64,000 bases of DNA from Paludisphaera borealis (GCF_001956985.1 NZ_CP019082.1:3410001-3474000), one strand, 5' to 3'; positions 9,493 through 18,809 are shown, numbered from the stretch's first letter. The notes: generated from the sequence alone by a model not told the origin. Made by a program: numbers and translations.

Positions 9493-9505
9493 AGGAGCCG
9501 AGGCC

Positions 9506-10750
9506 GTGCACGTTCTGTTCATCCACGACGCCTTCCCCGCTCAGTTCGGCCGCCTTGCGCTCGAATTGACGAAGCGCCACGGCTGGCGTTGCAGCTTCCT
9601 GGTGGAAACGCTTTCGAGCTGCCCCACGCCCACCGCCGAGATGCTCGAAACGCTCGAACTGCACCAGATCCCGCCGGCCGCCGACGGCCCGGCACGGGAC
9701 GAGACCCCCTGGCCGCAGGTCCACGGTCGGTTCCTCGAACAGAGCGCCTCGGTGTTCGACGCGCTCCGCGCCAGGCCCGCATTGCGGCCGGACCTGGTGG
9801 TCGCCCACGGGGGCAGGGGGGCGCCGTCGGTCTTTCTGCGCGACGTCGTCGATTGCCCGATCGTCACGTACTGCGAATATTATTTCGCGGCCCGCCGCCG
9901 CGACATCTCTTATCGAGTCGATCTGCCGCCGGCCGAGCCCGCTCCGTTCTTCCCGCGCTGCATCAACGCGCCGACGCTGCTCGGGCTGGTCGATTGCGAC
10001 GCCGGCTATTCGCCGACCGCCTGGCAGAAGCAATCGTTCCCCGACCGGTTCCATTCCAAGATCGAGGTTCATTTCGACGGCGTCGACTCCGAGTTGTACG
10101 CCCCCGGTGCGAAGATCAAGGCGATCGACGACGTCTCGATCCCGCCCGCGACGAAGGTGGTGACGTTCGTCTCGCGAGGGCTCGAATCGGTCCGCGGGTT
10201 CGACCTCTTTATGAAGGTCGCCGACCGGATCGCCCGCCGCCGCTCCAACGTCCTCTTCATAGTGGTCGGCGGCGACGAGACCCATTACGGCTGGGACAAG
10301 CTGCACACCGGCTCGCCCAGCTTCAAGCAATGGGTGCTCGACCGGGGCTCGTACGACCTCTCGCGGTTCCTCTTCCTCGGCCGCGTCGTCCCCGAACGGC
10401 TGGCGGACATTCTGCGACGGACCGACCTGCACATCTACCTGAGCACGCCGTTCGTGACGTCGTGGTCGCTGTTCAACGCGATGTCGAGCGGCGCGGTGGT
10501 TCTGGCCTCCGACGTCGAGCCGGTCCGCGAGCTGATCGAGCCCGGCGTCAACGGCCTGGTCGAGCCGCTGTTCGACGTCGACCGCCTGACCGAAACGGCC
10601 CTCCGCGTTCTGGACGATCCCGCGACCCACTCGCCGCTCGGCCGGGCCGCCCGGCGGACGATCGAGGAACGGTACAGCGTCGACGTCTGCGTCCCGCCCT
10701 TACGTGATTTCTTCACGCGCATGAGCGAAAGATCCCGCGTCTTGTCCTGA
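9506..10750 (+). CDS. Glycosyltransferase, GT4-like, second of a tandem pair
   Basis: 414 residues, GTG start preceded by AAGGAG at 9492-9497. The N-terminal MHVLFIHDAFPAQFGRLALE is typical of the Glyco_trans_4_3-type domain; the GT-B C-terminal half has VTFVSRGLESVRGFDLFMKV, LFLGRVVPERLADIL and VVLASDVEPVRELIEPGVNG. Paralogue of the preceding gene. Enzymes with this layout add sugars to cell-surface polysaccharide or lipids from nucleotide-sugar donors; the acceptor is not inferable here. The start of the next gene is about 160 bases downstream. Confidence 0.85.
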   Translation: MHVLFIHDAFPAQFGRLALELTKRHGWRCSFLVETLSSCPTPTAEMLETLELHQIPPAADGPARDETPWPQVHGRFLEQSASVFDALRARPALRPDLVVAHGGRGAPSVFLRDVVDCPIVTYCEYYFAARRRDISYRVDLPPAEPAPFFPRCINAPTLLGLVDCDAGYSPTAWQKQSFPDRFHSKIEVHFDGVDSELYAPGAKIKAIDDVSIPPATKVVTFVSRGLESVRGFDLFMKVADRIARRRSNVLFIVVGGDETHYGWDKLHTGSPSFKQWVLDRGSYDLSRFLFLGRVVPERLADILRRTDLHIYLSTPFVTSWSLFNAMSSGAVVLASDVEPVRELIEPGVNGLVEPLFDVDRLTETALRVLDDPATHSPLGRAARRTIEERYSVDVCVPPLRDFFTRMSERSRVLS

Positions 10751-10911
10751 ATCCCCTGAATCATGGCGAGCCTTTTCTTGTTGATTTCGAGTGGTCCGCA
10801 TCCTTACGTTGAAATTGCCCGATGAAGCTTGATCACCGGCCTCGGGTGGCGGAAGGGGCGAACTGGCGCGCCGTCCGAGCCCAGATCCTTCAGAAAGGAC
10901 CAAGTGAACCG

Positions 10912-11994
10912 ATGCGACGCTTGATGAAGCCGACATGGGTCGTGACGACCCTGGGACTCTTGCTGGCCTCGGCCTCGGCGTTCGCCGACGACCGCACCGC
11001 CGAGAAGATCCTCAAGGAGCTTGACGAGGTCAAGGTTCCGGACGTGGATCGGACCAAGGTCAAGGACCGGGCCTACGTGCAGGAGTACATCGCCAAGCGA
11101 CAGGAAGTCAGCAAGAAGCGCGGCGCGCTGATCCAGGAGCTGTACAAGATCGCTCCCAACAACGAGAAGCTGGCCACGCTGCTCCCCGAGCGGTGGATGA
11201 GCTCCGACCCCGCGCAAGATCAAGGCAAGGCGCTCCTCGCGGAGATCGACGAGGTTCTGGCCCACTCCAAGAACGAGAAGCTCGTCATCGAGGGCAACTT
11301 CGTCAAGGCTCAGCTCAAGCTGTACCTGTCGAGCGATCCCAAGGTCGATATGTCGCCGGTCGAAGCGTTCCTCAAGCTGGCGCCGAAGGACCCCCGCGCG
11401 CCGAGCCTGCTGTACGCGGCGTCGCAGCGGTTGACCGATGAATCCGCCAAGAAGGCGATCGAGGAACGCATTCTCAACGACTTCCCCAACAGCTCGATCG
11501 TCGATTCGATCAAGGGGAGTCGGCGTCAACGCGAAAGCGTCGGCAAGCCGTTCGAGCTCGAGTTCACCGACGCCGTCAAGGGTTCGACCGTCTCGATCAA
11601 CGGTCTCAAGGGCAAGGTCGTGGTCGTCGACTTCTGGGCGACCTGGTGCGGCCCCTGCGTGGCCGAGATGCCCAAAATGAAGGAAATCTACGGCAAATAC
11701 CACGACAAGGGGGTCGAGTTCATCGGCGTCAGCCTGGACCAACCCAAGGAGCAGGGGGGGCTCGACGCACTCAAAAAGTACGTCAAGGAGAATGAGATCG
11801 CCTGGCCGCAGTACTATCAGGGCAACGGCTGGTCCAGCGAATTCTCCAAGAAATGGGGGATCAACAGCATCCCGAGCATGTTCGTCGTCGACGCCGAAGG
11901 CAAACTCTTCTCGGTCGAGGCGCGCGGCAAGCTCGAAACCATGATCCCCGAGCTTCTCGCCAAGAAATCCGCCGCCGCGCCCGCCGGCGGCTGA
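10912..11994 (+). CDS. Secreted TlpA-like thioredoxin-domain protein
   Basis: About 360 residues. A signal peptide (MRRLMKPTWVVTTLGLLLAS, cleavage near AFADD) is followed by a helical, Lys-rich region and a C-terminal thioredoxin fold with DFWATWCGPC (redox cysteines about 246 and 249), a cis-Pro region SIPSMFVVD, and the insert KMKEIYGKYHDKGVEFIGV typical of TlpA/ResA. Likely a periplasmic or membrane-facing disulfide reductase. ATG 10912 was chosen for the signal peptide and the AAAGGA 12 bases before it; the frame is open to 10822, and ATG 10924 is also possible. A strong hairpin follows the gene. Confidence 0.85.
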   Translation: MRRLMKPTWVVTTLGLLLASASAFADDRTAEKILKELDEVKVPDVDRTKVKDRAYVQEYIAKRQEVSKKRGALIQELYKIAPNNEKLATLLPERWMSSDPAQDQGKALLAEIDEVLAHSKNEKLVIEGNFVKAQLKLYLSSDPKVDMSPVEAFLKLAPKDPRAPSLLYAASQRLTDESAKKAIEERILNDFPNSSIVDSIKGSRRQRESVGKPFELEFTDAVKGSTVSINGLKGKVVVVDFWATWCGPCVAEMPKMKEIYGKYHDKGVEFIGVSLDQPKEQGGLDALKKYVKENEIAWPQYYQGNGWSSEFSKKWGINSIPSMFVVDAEGKLFSVEARGKLETMIPELLAKKSAAAPAGG

Positions 11995-12083
11995 GCCGTT
12001 TCGGGTTCGATGCGCCCTCCCTCTCCCAAGGGAATCGCATCGTGGCGTCCGGCCCGAGGTCGGAACGGCATGGCCCAACTGTT

Positions 12084-12117
12084 CGAGGCCCGGCGGATCA
12101 AAGGCCGCCGGGCCTCG
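12084..12117 (+). terminator. Strong GC hairpin after the tlpA-like gene
   Basis: Perfect 13-bp stem (12084-12096 with 12105-12117, arm CGAGGCCCGGCGG) and an 8-base loop ATCAAAGG. There is no T-tract, so it is either an unusual terminator or an mRNA 3'-end stabiliser. A weaker 7-bp inverted repeat lies at 12008-12042. It implies fusA (start 12310) is transcribed at least partly from its own promoter. Confidence 0.6.
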
Positions 12118-12309
12118 TCGCGTCAAACACTCGGCCGGATCACCGGTCTCGACGCTTCGGGCGAACAGGCGTTAAGCTAGAAGCCGAGAGCGCGTCGACC
12201 CCGGGTCGATGCGGGATTCGCGGCGGGCGCCCGCCCTTCCGGCTACTTCCTTCCCTGACGCCCCGTCGCGGACCGACGTCCGACGCCCGGCGAAGAACGA
12301 GACGACCCC

Positions 12310-14430
12310 ATGGCCAGCGACGACGTCACGACCGACCTACGCCGGATTCGCAACATCGGGATCATCGCGCACATCGACGCCGGCAAGACGACGACCACCG
12401 AGCGGATTCTCTACTACACCGGCGAAATCCACCGGATGGGCGACGTCGACAAGGGGAACACGACGACCGACTACCTGGAGGAAGAACGCGAGCGCGGGAT
12501 CACGATCGTCGCCGCCGCGATCACCTGCCACTGGAAGGACGCCGAGGGGCAGGCGACGACGATCAACATCATCGACACGCCCGGCCACGTCGATTTCACG
12601 GCCGAGGTCGAGCGGTCGCTCCGCGTGCTCGACGGCGCCGTCGTGATCTTCTCGGCCGTCGAAGGGGTCGAGGCCCAGAGCGAGACCGTCTGGCGGCAGG
12701 CCGCCAAGTACCAGGTCCCGCGGCTCTGCTTCATCAACAAGATGGACCGGATCGGCGCCGAGTTCGACCGCGTCTTCGGCGAGATCACCGATCGGCTCGA
12801 AGGCCATCCGATCCCGATCCAGATCCCGATCGGCGCGGGCCCCGAAGGGACCATGGGCGAGTTCCAGGGCCTCATTGACCTGATCACCATGAAGGCCCTC
12901 TTCTTCAAGACCGAGGACCTGGGCTCGACGATGACCGTCGCCGAGATCCCCGACGAACTCAGGCTCGACGCCGACGCCTGGCGCGAGACGATGCTCAACT
13001 CGCTCTCCGAGTTCGACGAGACGTTCGCCGAGAACTACATGGCCCACCTCGACGGCGCCGAGCTGACCGAGGCGATGATCCACGACGCCCTCCGCCGCGC
13101 CACGCTGACCGGCCGGGCGCAGCCGGTGCTCTGCGGGTCGAGCTTCAAGTACGTGGGGGTGCAGCGGCTCCTCAACGCGGTCTCGGCCTACCTCCCCAGC
13201 CCGCTCGACAAACCGCCGATCATCGGCCACCACCCCAAGAAGGGGACCGAGATCGTCCGCAAGCCGAGCCCCGACGAGCCGTTCTGCGGCCTCGTCTTCA
13301 AGATCACCAACGACGCCCACGGCGACCTCTCGTTCGTGCGCGTCTACTCGGGCGTCCTCAAGGCCGGCACGCGAGCGTACAACCCCGGCCGCGACAAGAA
13401 AGAGAACTGTTCGCGGCTCTACCACATCCGGGCCGACGACCGCGAGCAGATCGCCGAAGCCACGACCGGCGACATCGTCGGCGTCGTCGGCCTCAAGGAC
13501 TGCGTCACCGGCGACACCCTCTGCGACGCCGCGCACCCGATCCTGCTCGAACGGATCGAGTTCCCCGAAACGGTCATCAGCATGTCGATCGAGCCCGTCA
13601 GCTCGGCCGACAAGGGGAAGCTCGCCGACACCCTCAACTCCCTGGCCCGCGAAGACCCGACCTTCAGCTACAAGGTCAACGAGGAGACCGGCCAGACGTT
13701 GATCTCCGGCATGGGCGAGCTGCACCTGGAGATCCTCAAGAACCGGATGACCCGCGACTTCAAGCTCAAGGTCCACGTCGGCCGGCCCCGGGTCAGCTAC
13801 CGCGAGACGATCAAGAAGGCCGTCAAGCGGGTCGAGGGGGCGTGCGTCCGCCAGACCGGCGGCACCGGCCTGTACGCCAAGATCAAGGTCGACGTCGAGC
13901 CCGAGGTTCAGCCCAAGGGCGCTCCGGTGCTCCACTTCGTCAACAAGATGAAGGGGGGCGTGATCCCCGGCGAGTACGTGCCGGCCATCGAGCTGGGCCT
14001 CCGCGAAGAAGCGAAATCCGGCGGCAAGACCGGCTATCCCCTCGTCGACCTCAAGGTGACGCTGGTCGACGGCGACTATCACGACGTCGATTCAAGCGAT
14101 ATGGCCTTTCGGTTCGCCGCCTCCGACGCGCTCCGCCAGGCCATCGAAGAGGCCGGCCCGGTGCTGCTCGAACCGATCATGCGGCTCGAAGTCGTCACCC
14201 CCGAAGACTACCTGGGCAACATCACCGCCGACCTCGCCAGCCGCCGCGCCCTGATCGACCGGACCTCGACCCGGGGCAAGCTGATGGTCATCGACGCCCG
14301 CGCCCCGCTGAAAGAGATGTTCGGCTACTCGACGACCGTCCGCAGCCTCAGCCAGGGCCGCGCCAGCTACACCATGGAACCCCTCGAATACGCCGCCGCC
14401 CCCGAAAGCATGCTCGCCGCCCTGACCTGA
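12310..14430 (+). CDS. fusA: Elongation factor G (EF-G), possibly of the EF-G2/spdEFG2 type
   Basis: 706 residues, full length. GTPase motifs: AHIDAGKT (20-27), switch I GDVDKGNTTTDYLEEERERG, DTPGH (89-93), NKMD (143-146). Domains II-V follow, with GMGELHLEIL and the domain IV region RQTGGTGLYAKIKV. It catalyses ribosome translocation and/or recycling with RRF. The GDVDKGNTTTDYLEEERERGIT region and VWRQAAKYQVPRLCFINKMD resemble, from memory, mitochondrial EF-G2 and spirochaete/planctomycete spdEFG2 more than the usual EF-G1, so a recycling role is possible. It stands in the usual str position but is separated from rpsG by 4.2 kb, and no tuf follows. Confidence 0.93.
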   Translation: MASDDVTTDLRRIRNIGIIAHIDAGKTTTTERILYYTGEIHRMGDVDKGNTTTDYLEEERERGITIVAAAITCHWKDAEGQATTINIIDTPGHVDFTAEVERSLRVLDGAVVIFSAVEGVEAQSETVWRQAAKYQVPRLCFINKMDRIGAEFDRVFGEITDRLEGHPIPIQIPIGAGPEGTMGEFQGLIDLITMKALFFKTEDLGSTMTVAEIPDELRLDADAWRETMLNSLSEFDETFAENYMAHLDGAELTEAMIHDALRRATLTGRAQPVLCGSSFKYVGVQRLLNAVSAYLPSPLDKPPIIGHHPKKGTEIVRKPSPDEPFCGLVFKITNDAHGDLSFVRVYSGVLKAGTRAYNPGRDKKENCSRLYHIRADDREQIAEATTGDIVGVVGLKDCVTGDTLCDAAHPILLERIEFPETVISMSIEPVSSADKGKLADTLNSLAREDPTFSYKVNEETGQTLISGMGELHLEILKNRMTRDFKLKVHVGRPRVSYRETIKKAVKRVEGACVRQTGGTGLYAKIKVDVEPEVQPKGAPVLHFVNKMKGGVIPGEYVPAIELGLREEAKSGGKTGYPLVDLKVTLVDGDYHDVDSSDMAFRFAASDALRQAIEEAGPVLLEPIMRLEVVTPEDYLGNITADLASRRALIDRTSTRGKLMVIDARAPLKEMFGYSTTVRSLSQGRASYTMEPLEYAAAPESMLAALT

Positions 14431-14507
14431 GCCTGAAGGGGACCGGCATCGCCTCGGCTCAAGTGCGATTCGTTCGCGGTGATCACGCGGCGGCTCGAAA
14501 ATCATCC

Positions 14508-14579
14508 CTCGCTGGCGCGTCGGGCTTGTATTTCGCACCTCGCGAATCCCCGAATACAAGCCCGAAGCGCCAGCGAGTG
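14508..14579. repeat. REP-like inverted repeat, family A, copy 2
   Basis: Arms of about 27 bases, 14508-14535 and 14551-14577, with one mismatch and one extra T, around a 15-base loop. The right arm carries the core ACAAGCCCGAAGCGCCAGCG. It lies in the 285-base gap after fusA, where no gene is seen, and could also serve as a transcript end. Confidence 0.88.
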
Positions 14580-14715
14580 CATGCCCTCGCCGATCGCCGC
14601 CGCCCAATCGGAATCCTCGGAATAACCCGGAATCTTTTTTAAAAGGCGTCATCAGGCGACATCCTTATCCTCAGAGGCTTCATCGACGACGCCCCCTCTG
14701 AGGAGATTCCCCGCG

Positions 14716-16077
14716 ATGTCCACCGACGCCCAGCTCCAGGCCAATCGCGCCAACGCCAAGAAAAGTTGTGGACCGAAGACCGACGAGGGCAAGGCGAAAA
14801 GCAGGCTGAACGCCCTCAAGCACGGCTTGCGAGCGAAGACCGGCAACCCGGTCCTGCCGCACGAGGACCCGGCCGAGCTGGAAGCCAAGATCCAGGACTG
14901 GATCGACGACTACCAGCCGACCAACGCCGTCGAACGCGAGCTGGTCAGCCGCGCCGCGCGGATCTCCTGGAGCCTCGATCGGGCCGAACGGTACGAAACC
15001 GCGTTGCTTGCGCGCAAAGTCCGGAAGGCCATGCTCCGCTCGCGGGCCAAGCGAACCGAGAAGGTCTGCGACCTCGGCCGCAAGCTGTTCTACATGGCGG
15101 GCAAACGACTGCTGCCGATCTCCGGCCCCGCCTGGACCGACGACCCCTCGGCCTTCGTCGCCCGCCTCGAAGAATCGCCCGAAGGCGCGCAATGGCTGCT
15201 CGACCGCTGGGTTGAAATCCGTTGCCTCATCATCTCGAACGAAGACTGGACGTTCCTCGACCAGTTCAAGTTCGTCCGATTGCTCGGCAAGCAGCCGCTC
15301 GCCGCGATCGACGATCCCGAGCTGAACGAGATCTTCCTCGCCTGGGAGACGATCGAGGAGAAGTGGGGCACCCGGTTCTGGCTCCAGATGCAGGAGATGA
15401 CGCCGTACGAAGATCCGGCGTTCAGCGCCTGGCGGGTCTGGCGCGAGATCGTCCCACGCCCCGAATCTCCCGAGGCCGGCGTCGCGTTCCTTCGATCGAT
15501 CGCCGAGCGCGAGATTGAACGGCTTCAAGACCTGCTCGTCGACCTCGAAGAGATCGAGGGGGACGACGCGCTGGAACTCGCCGAGCAAGCCTCGTTCTCC
15601 GCCAGCGACGCCTTCGAGCGGCTCCGTCGGTTCCAGACCGCCCGGACCCGCGAGCTGCTGCGGACCATCGACTTGCTGGCGAAGCTCCGCGCCGCGGAGA
15701 AAAAAGCGACGAAGGAACCCAATCCCCCGGCCCCCCGCAAGCCGGCCGCTCGCCCGTCCTCGTACCGATCCGACCCGATCGAGAACCTCGTCGCCGAGGG
15801 AATGACCGACTACCTGGCCAAGCTGCTCGAAGCGGGGGAACGACCATCGCGAAGCCCTAAAAACCGCGCGAACGAAGCCAACGCCAGAGAGTCGGAACCG
15901 TCTACATTACAACAGGTTATGAATCCAGTTGTCGGCTCTCTCGGGAGCAAACGAAGCCAATCCGGCGCGGGCTCGTCCCGGCCTTCAGAGGCGGCGGTCG
16001 AGGCCGAGCCGGATCGCGCGGCCGGGTCAAACGGCTCAGGTCCGGTTTGTGGCGGCGACGGTGCCGTTTTGTCGTAG
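14716..16077 (+). CDS. Conserved hypothetical protein with N-terminal 'NALKHG' motif
   Basis: 453 residues. The N-terminus (ANRANAKKSCGPKTDEGKAK followed by SRLNALKHGL) matches a motif I know from many uncharacterised planctomycete and acidobacterial proteins; no function is established. The middle is charged and alpha-helical with probable coiled coil (about residues 190-335). The last 80 residues are low-complexity and Ser/Arg/Ala-rich and run into a repeat-rich intergenic region, so the true end of the conserved part may be earlier. ATG 14716 is preceded by GAGGAGA at about 14699-14705. Confidence 0.7.
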   Translation: MSTDAQLQANRANAKKSCGPKTDEGKAKSRLNALKHGLRAKTGNPVLPHEDPAELEAKIQDWIDDYQPTNAVERELVSRAARISWSLDRAERYETALLARKVRKAMLRSRAKRTEKVCDLGRKLFYMAGKRLLPISGPAWTDDPSAFVARLEESPEGAQWLLDRWVEIRCLIISNEDWTFLDQFKFVRLLGKQPLAAIDDPELNEIFLAWETIEEKWGTRFWLQMQEMTPYEDPAFSAWRVWREIVPRPESPEAGVAFLRSIAEREIERLQDLLVDLEEIEGDDALELAEQASFSASDAFERLRRFQTARTRELLRTIDLLAKLRAAEKKATKEPNPPAPRKPAARPSSYRSDPIENLVAEGMTDYLAKLLEAGERPSRSPKNRANEANARESEPSTLQQVMNPVVGSLGSKRSQSGAGSSRPSEAAVEAEPDRAAGSNGSGPVCGGDGAVLS

Positions 16078-16141
16078 GACGGCGTCCACCCTACGAGAGC
16101 GATCCACCTATGAGTTGCGCTGGCCGGAAAACCGCATCACT

Positions 16142-16218
16142 GTAGGGGCGCCCCTTGTGGGTGCCCGAGTCGCGGAGGTCGCCGATCCGGATCGGGCACC
16201 CACAAGGGGCGCCCCTAC
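16142..16218. repeat. Long perfect inverted repeat, family B, copy 1
   Basis: 27-base arms, 16142-16168 and 16192-16218, perfectly complementary, core GGGGCGCCCCTTGTGGGTGC. A related copy with nearly the same sequence and spacing is at 51565-51637. Each arm also contains the self-palindrome GGGGCGCCCC. Dispersed repeat, not a coding feature. Confidence 0.92.
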
Positions 16219-16280
16219 GTGATCACCGCGAACGAATCGCGATCGAGTGTCCTGAGTCAGAAGTCCATGTCCTTCAGTCG

Positions 16281-16363
16281 GGGTGGCACGGGTTCGAGTC
16301 GAACCCGTGGACGCGAGCTGTAGCCTGTCAAACACGGGTTCGGCAAACCGAACCCGTGGCACC
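16281..16363. repeat. Double hairpin repeat, family C
   Basis: Two adjacent inverted repeats share one arm sequence: CACGGGTTCG (16287-16296) with 16300-16309, and CACGGGTTCGG (16333-16343) with 16348-16358. The outer ends (16281-16296 and 16348-16363) also match each other as inverted repeats with one mismatch. It lies between the NALKHG gene and the sugar transferase, just after the family B repeat; no gene is seen in this 400-base gap. Confidence 0.88.
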
Positions 16364-16480
16364 CATCACCTGTTGATTATGGAATGAATTTTCGACTCAC
16401 TACACTCGTTCATCCACTCTCAACGGCCCACTACGAATTGGAGGCTCTTCGTGGACGGCCACGAATCCGGTGAATCGGAG

Positions 16481-17164
16481 TCAGTACGCCCCGCGTCCGG
16501 AGACGACGGCGGGGATGGTCAGAACCAGGATCTTGAGGTCGAGCAGCAGGCTGCGGGTGGCGACGTATTCGCGGTCGAGTTCGACCTGGCCCTCGAAGGG
16601 GATCTCGGCGCGTCCCTTGATCTGCCAGAGGCAGGTGAGGCCCGGGGTCACCGCCAGCCGGGTCTTCTGGTAGTCGGTGTATTTCGCATACTCGGCCGCG
16701 ACCGGCGGGCGAGGGCCGACCAGGCTCATATCGCCCAGGACCACGTTCCAGAGCTGCGGCAGCTCGTCGAGGCTGGTGCGGCGAAGCCAGGCGCCGACCC
16801 GGGTGATCCGGGGGTCGGCCTTCATCTTGAACGTCACCCCGTCGCGGCCGTGCTGATTGTCGGCCAGCAAGGCCGCCTTCTGGGCCTCGGCGGTGGTCTT
16901 CATCGAGCGGAATTTGTACATGAAGAACGACGCCCCGTCCTTGCCGTGGCGCTTCTGTCGAAAGAACACCGGGCCGCCGTCGTTCAGCCGGATCAACCAG
17001 GCCACGACGAGGAACAGCGGCGAGAGCACGAACAGCGCCGACGACGCCAGCACGACGTCGAGCAGCCGCTTGCCGAACGTCCCGTAAATCGAGGTCTCAA
17101 GAGGACCGGGCGAGATGATCCGCGAGGCGTCGGAACCGGAGCCGAGCGTGGTGAGGGTGTTCAT
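16481..17164 (-). CDS. Bacterial sugar transferase (undecaprenyl-phosphate sugar phosphotransferase type)
   Basis: 227 residues. Member of the WcaJ/ExoY/EpsL-like family that moves a sugar-1-phosphate from a nucleotide sugar to undecaprenyl phosphate and so starts assembly of exopolysaccharide repeat units. One membrane helix (about 34-60) is followed by the cytoplasmic catalytic domain with [41 protein letters not shown] and the C-terminal [11 protein letters not shown]. Short form without the N-terminal multi-helix domain. It is alone on the minus strand here; the assembly enzymes could be the glycosyltransferases elsewhere in the window, but linkage is not shown. Confidence 0.93.
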   Translation of the reverse strand: MNTLTTLGSGSDASRIISPGPLETSIYGTFGKRLLDVVLASSALFVLSPLFLVVAWLIRLNDGGPVFFRQKRHGKDGASFFMYKFRSMKTTAEAQKAALLADNQHGRDGVTFKMKADPRITRVGAWLRRTSLDELPQLWNVVLGDMSLVGPRPPVAAEYAKYTDYQKTRLAVTPGLTCLWQIKGRAEIPFEGQVELDREYVATRSLLLDLKILVLTIPAVVSGRGAY

Positions 17165-17666
17165 TGCAGTGATCTTTTATAAGAGCTTTTGATTGAGTTC
17201 CAGGTGACGTCAGTCGCTCTAGGTGCAAGAGCATGGGCCGTTCCGGTCGCGGACGCCCCCCTCGGATCGTCGATCCTTCACACCGCCGGTCACGAAATCC
17301 GACCGCCGCGTCGCACCCCTGCAACCTTGCAGCCATGAAACATCATTCAGGCCCCGTTCGACCCACGATCCGCGCCTCAAACTGATCGCGATTCCCTCTC
17401 AAAATGAGAATTCCCAACGGTTCTCAGGACCGGAGTCCCGCCCGATCTGGACGGCCAAGGATTGTCCATGGGCGACGCGCCGATCGCCGAAAGTTCGGCC
17501 TCTCAGGCGGCGGTCGGGCTGTGAACGCCGTAGAATGACGTGTTCAGGCGGCCTGGAACCACCGGCATGGGACTTGCTCTTTGGAGCCGGCTCGACTTCG
17601 GCCCGCGGCGATTGAATCGAGTGGTCGAAGCAGTCCCTTATCTCAGTCAACGAAAGCGACTTGTCG
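17165..17666. other. Intergenic region between divergent genes
   Basis: About 500 bases between the sugar transferase and the cyclase-repeat gene. It includes a TATAAA box on the minus strand about 12 bases before the sugar transferase start, without a good -35, and an 8-base palindrome TGACGTCA near 17204-17211. I see no gene or RNA. Confidence 0.4.
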
Positions 17667-18797
17667 ATGAGCATCAACACCCGTCGGTCGTTCCTGGGTC
17701 AGGCAGCCGGAGCAGTCGCCCTGGCGACGGCCCCTCACACCGTATTCGGCCAGGCGGCCGCGCCGCCGACGGCCGACGTCGATGCGCTGACGGCCAAGGC
17801 GGCGCGGTTCCTGAAGTCGCGTCAAGCGGCCGACGGCACGTGGTCGGCCGAGCGCAAGGAGCCGGGCATCACGGCGCTGGCGGTCGCGGCCCTGTTGCGG
17901 TCGGGCCAGGCCACTCCGTCCGAGCCGGTGATCGTCAAGGGGCTCGCCTACCTGGAGACGTTCGTCAAGCCCGAGGGGGGTCTGCCCGACGCCGCCCACG
18001 CGAATTACACGACGGCGGTCGCCCTGACGGCCTTCCACGAGGCGAACACCAACGGCCGGTACGACGCGGTCATCAAGGGCGCGCAGGCGTTTCTGAAGGG
18101 CAAGCAGTGGGACGAGGGCGAGCAGAAGACCCCCGCCGACTCGTTCTACGGCGGTGCCGGCTACGGCGGGAAGAACAGCCGGCCCGACCTCTCGAACACG
18201 ACGTTCATGCTCGAAGCCCTTCACGACTCGGGCGTCCCCGCCGACGACCCGGCGTTCAAGAAGGCCCTGATCTTCGTCTCGCGATGCCAGAACCTCGACA
18301 GCGAGTTCAACGACCAGCCGTGGGCGAAGAAGGTGAACGACGGCGGCTTCGTCTACACGGCGGCCAACGGCGGGTCGAGCGTCGCCGGTCCGGCCGATGA
18401 CGGCGGCCTGCGGTCGTACGCGTCGATGACGTACGCGGGCCTCAAGAGCATGATCTACGCCGGACTCACCCCCGACGACCCGCGCGCCAAGGCGGCCCTG
18501 GAGTACATCAAGAAGCACTACTCCCTCGATGAGAACCCGGGGCTGGGCGAGCGCGGGCTCTACTATTACTACCTGGTCTTCGCCAAGGCCCTCTCCGTCC
18601 TCGGCGGCGACCGGTTCAAGGACGCCTCGGGCGTCGACCACGACTGGCGCGCCGAGCTGATCGCCGCGCTCGCGAAGCGCCAGGGCCCGAACGGCGAGTG
18701 GGTGAACAAGGCCGACGGGTTCATGGAAGGCGACGCCAACCTCGTCACGGCGTACGGCCTGCTGGCGCTCGCCGCGACGCGTAAGAAAGCCTCTTGA
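17667..18797 (+). CDS. Prenyltransferase/squalene-oxidase-repeat protein with Tat-type signal
   Basis: About 376 residues. N-terminal twin-arginine signal (NTRRSFLGQAAGAVALAT), then repeats of an alpha/alpha-barrel type with the QxxDGTW pattern: RQAADGTWSAERKEPGITAL, LAYLETFVKPEGGLPDAAH, GGAGYGGKNSRPDLSNTTF and KRQGPNGEWVNKADGFMEGD. Such repeats occur in terpene cyclases and protein prenyltransferases, but many exported bacterial members have no known activity, and I do not see the DxDD cyclase motif. ATG 17667 is preferred over TTG 17661. A 12-bp stem hairpin follows. Confidence 0.82.
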   Translation: MSINTRRSFLGQAAGAVALATAPHTVFGQAAAPPTADVDALTAKAARFLKSRQAADGTWSAERKEPGITALAVAALLRSGQATPSEPVIVKGLAYLETFVKPEGGLPDAAHANYTTAVALTAFHEANTNGRYDAVIKGAQAFLKGKQWDEGEQKTPADSFYGGAGYGGKNSRPDLSNTTFMLEALHDSGVPADDPAFKKALIFVSRCQNLDSEFNDQPWAKKVNDGGFVYTAANGGSSVAGPADDGGLRSYASMTYAGLKSMIYAGLTPDDPRAKAALEYIKKHYSLDENPGLGERGLYYYYLVFAKALSVLGGDRFKDASGVDHDWRAELIAALAKRQGPNGEWVNKADGFMEGDANLVTAYGLLALAATRKKAS

Positions 18798-18809
18798 CGG
18801 CCCCACTCT

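Noticed and set aside
12337-14082. A 581-codon minus-strand open frame opposite fusA
   Set aside because: Antisense of a highly conserved gene; Val/Gly/Asp-rich pattern typical of reverse reading at high GC.
14431-14715. tuf expected after the EF-G gene
   Set aside because: Only a REP-like inverted repeat and non-coding sequence are present before an unrelated gene.
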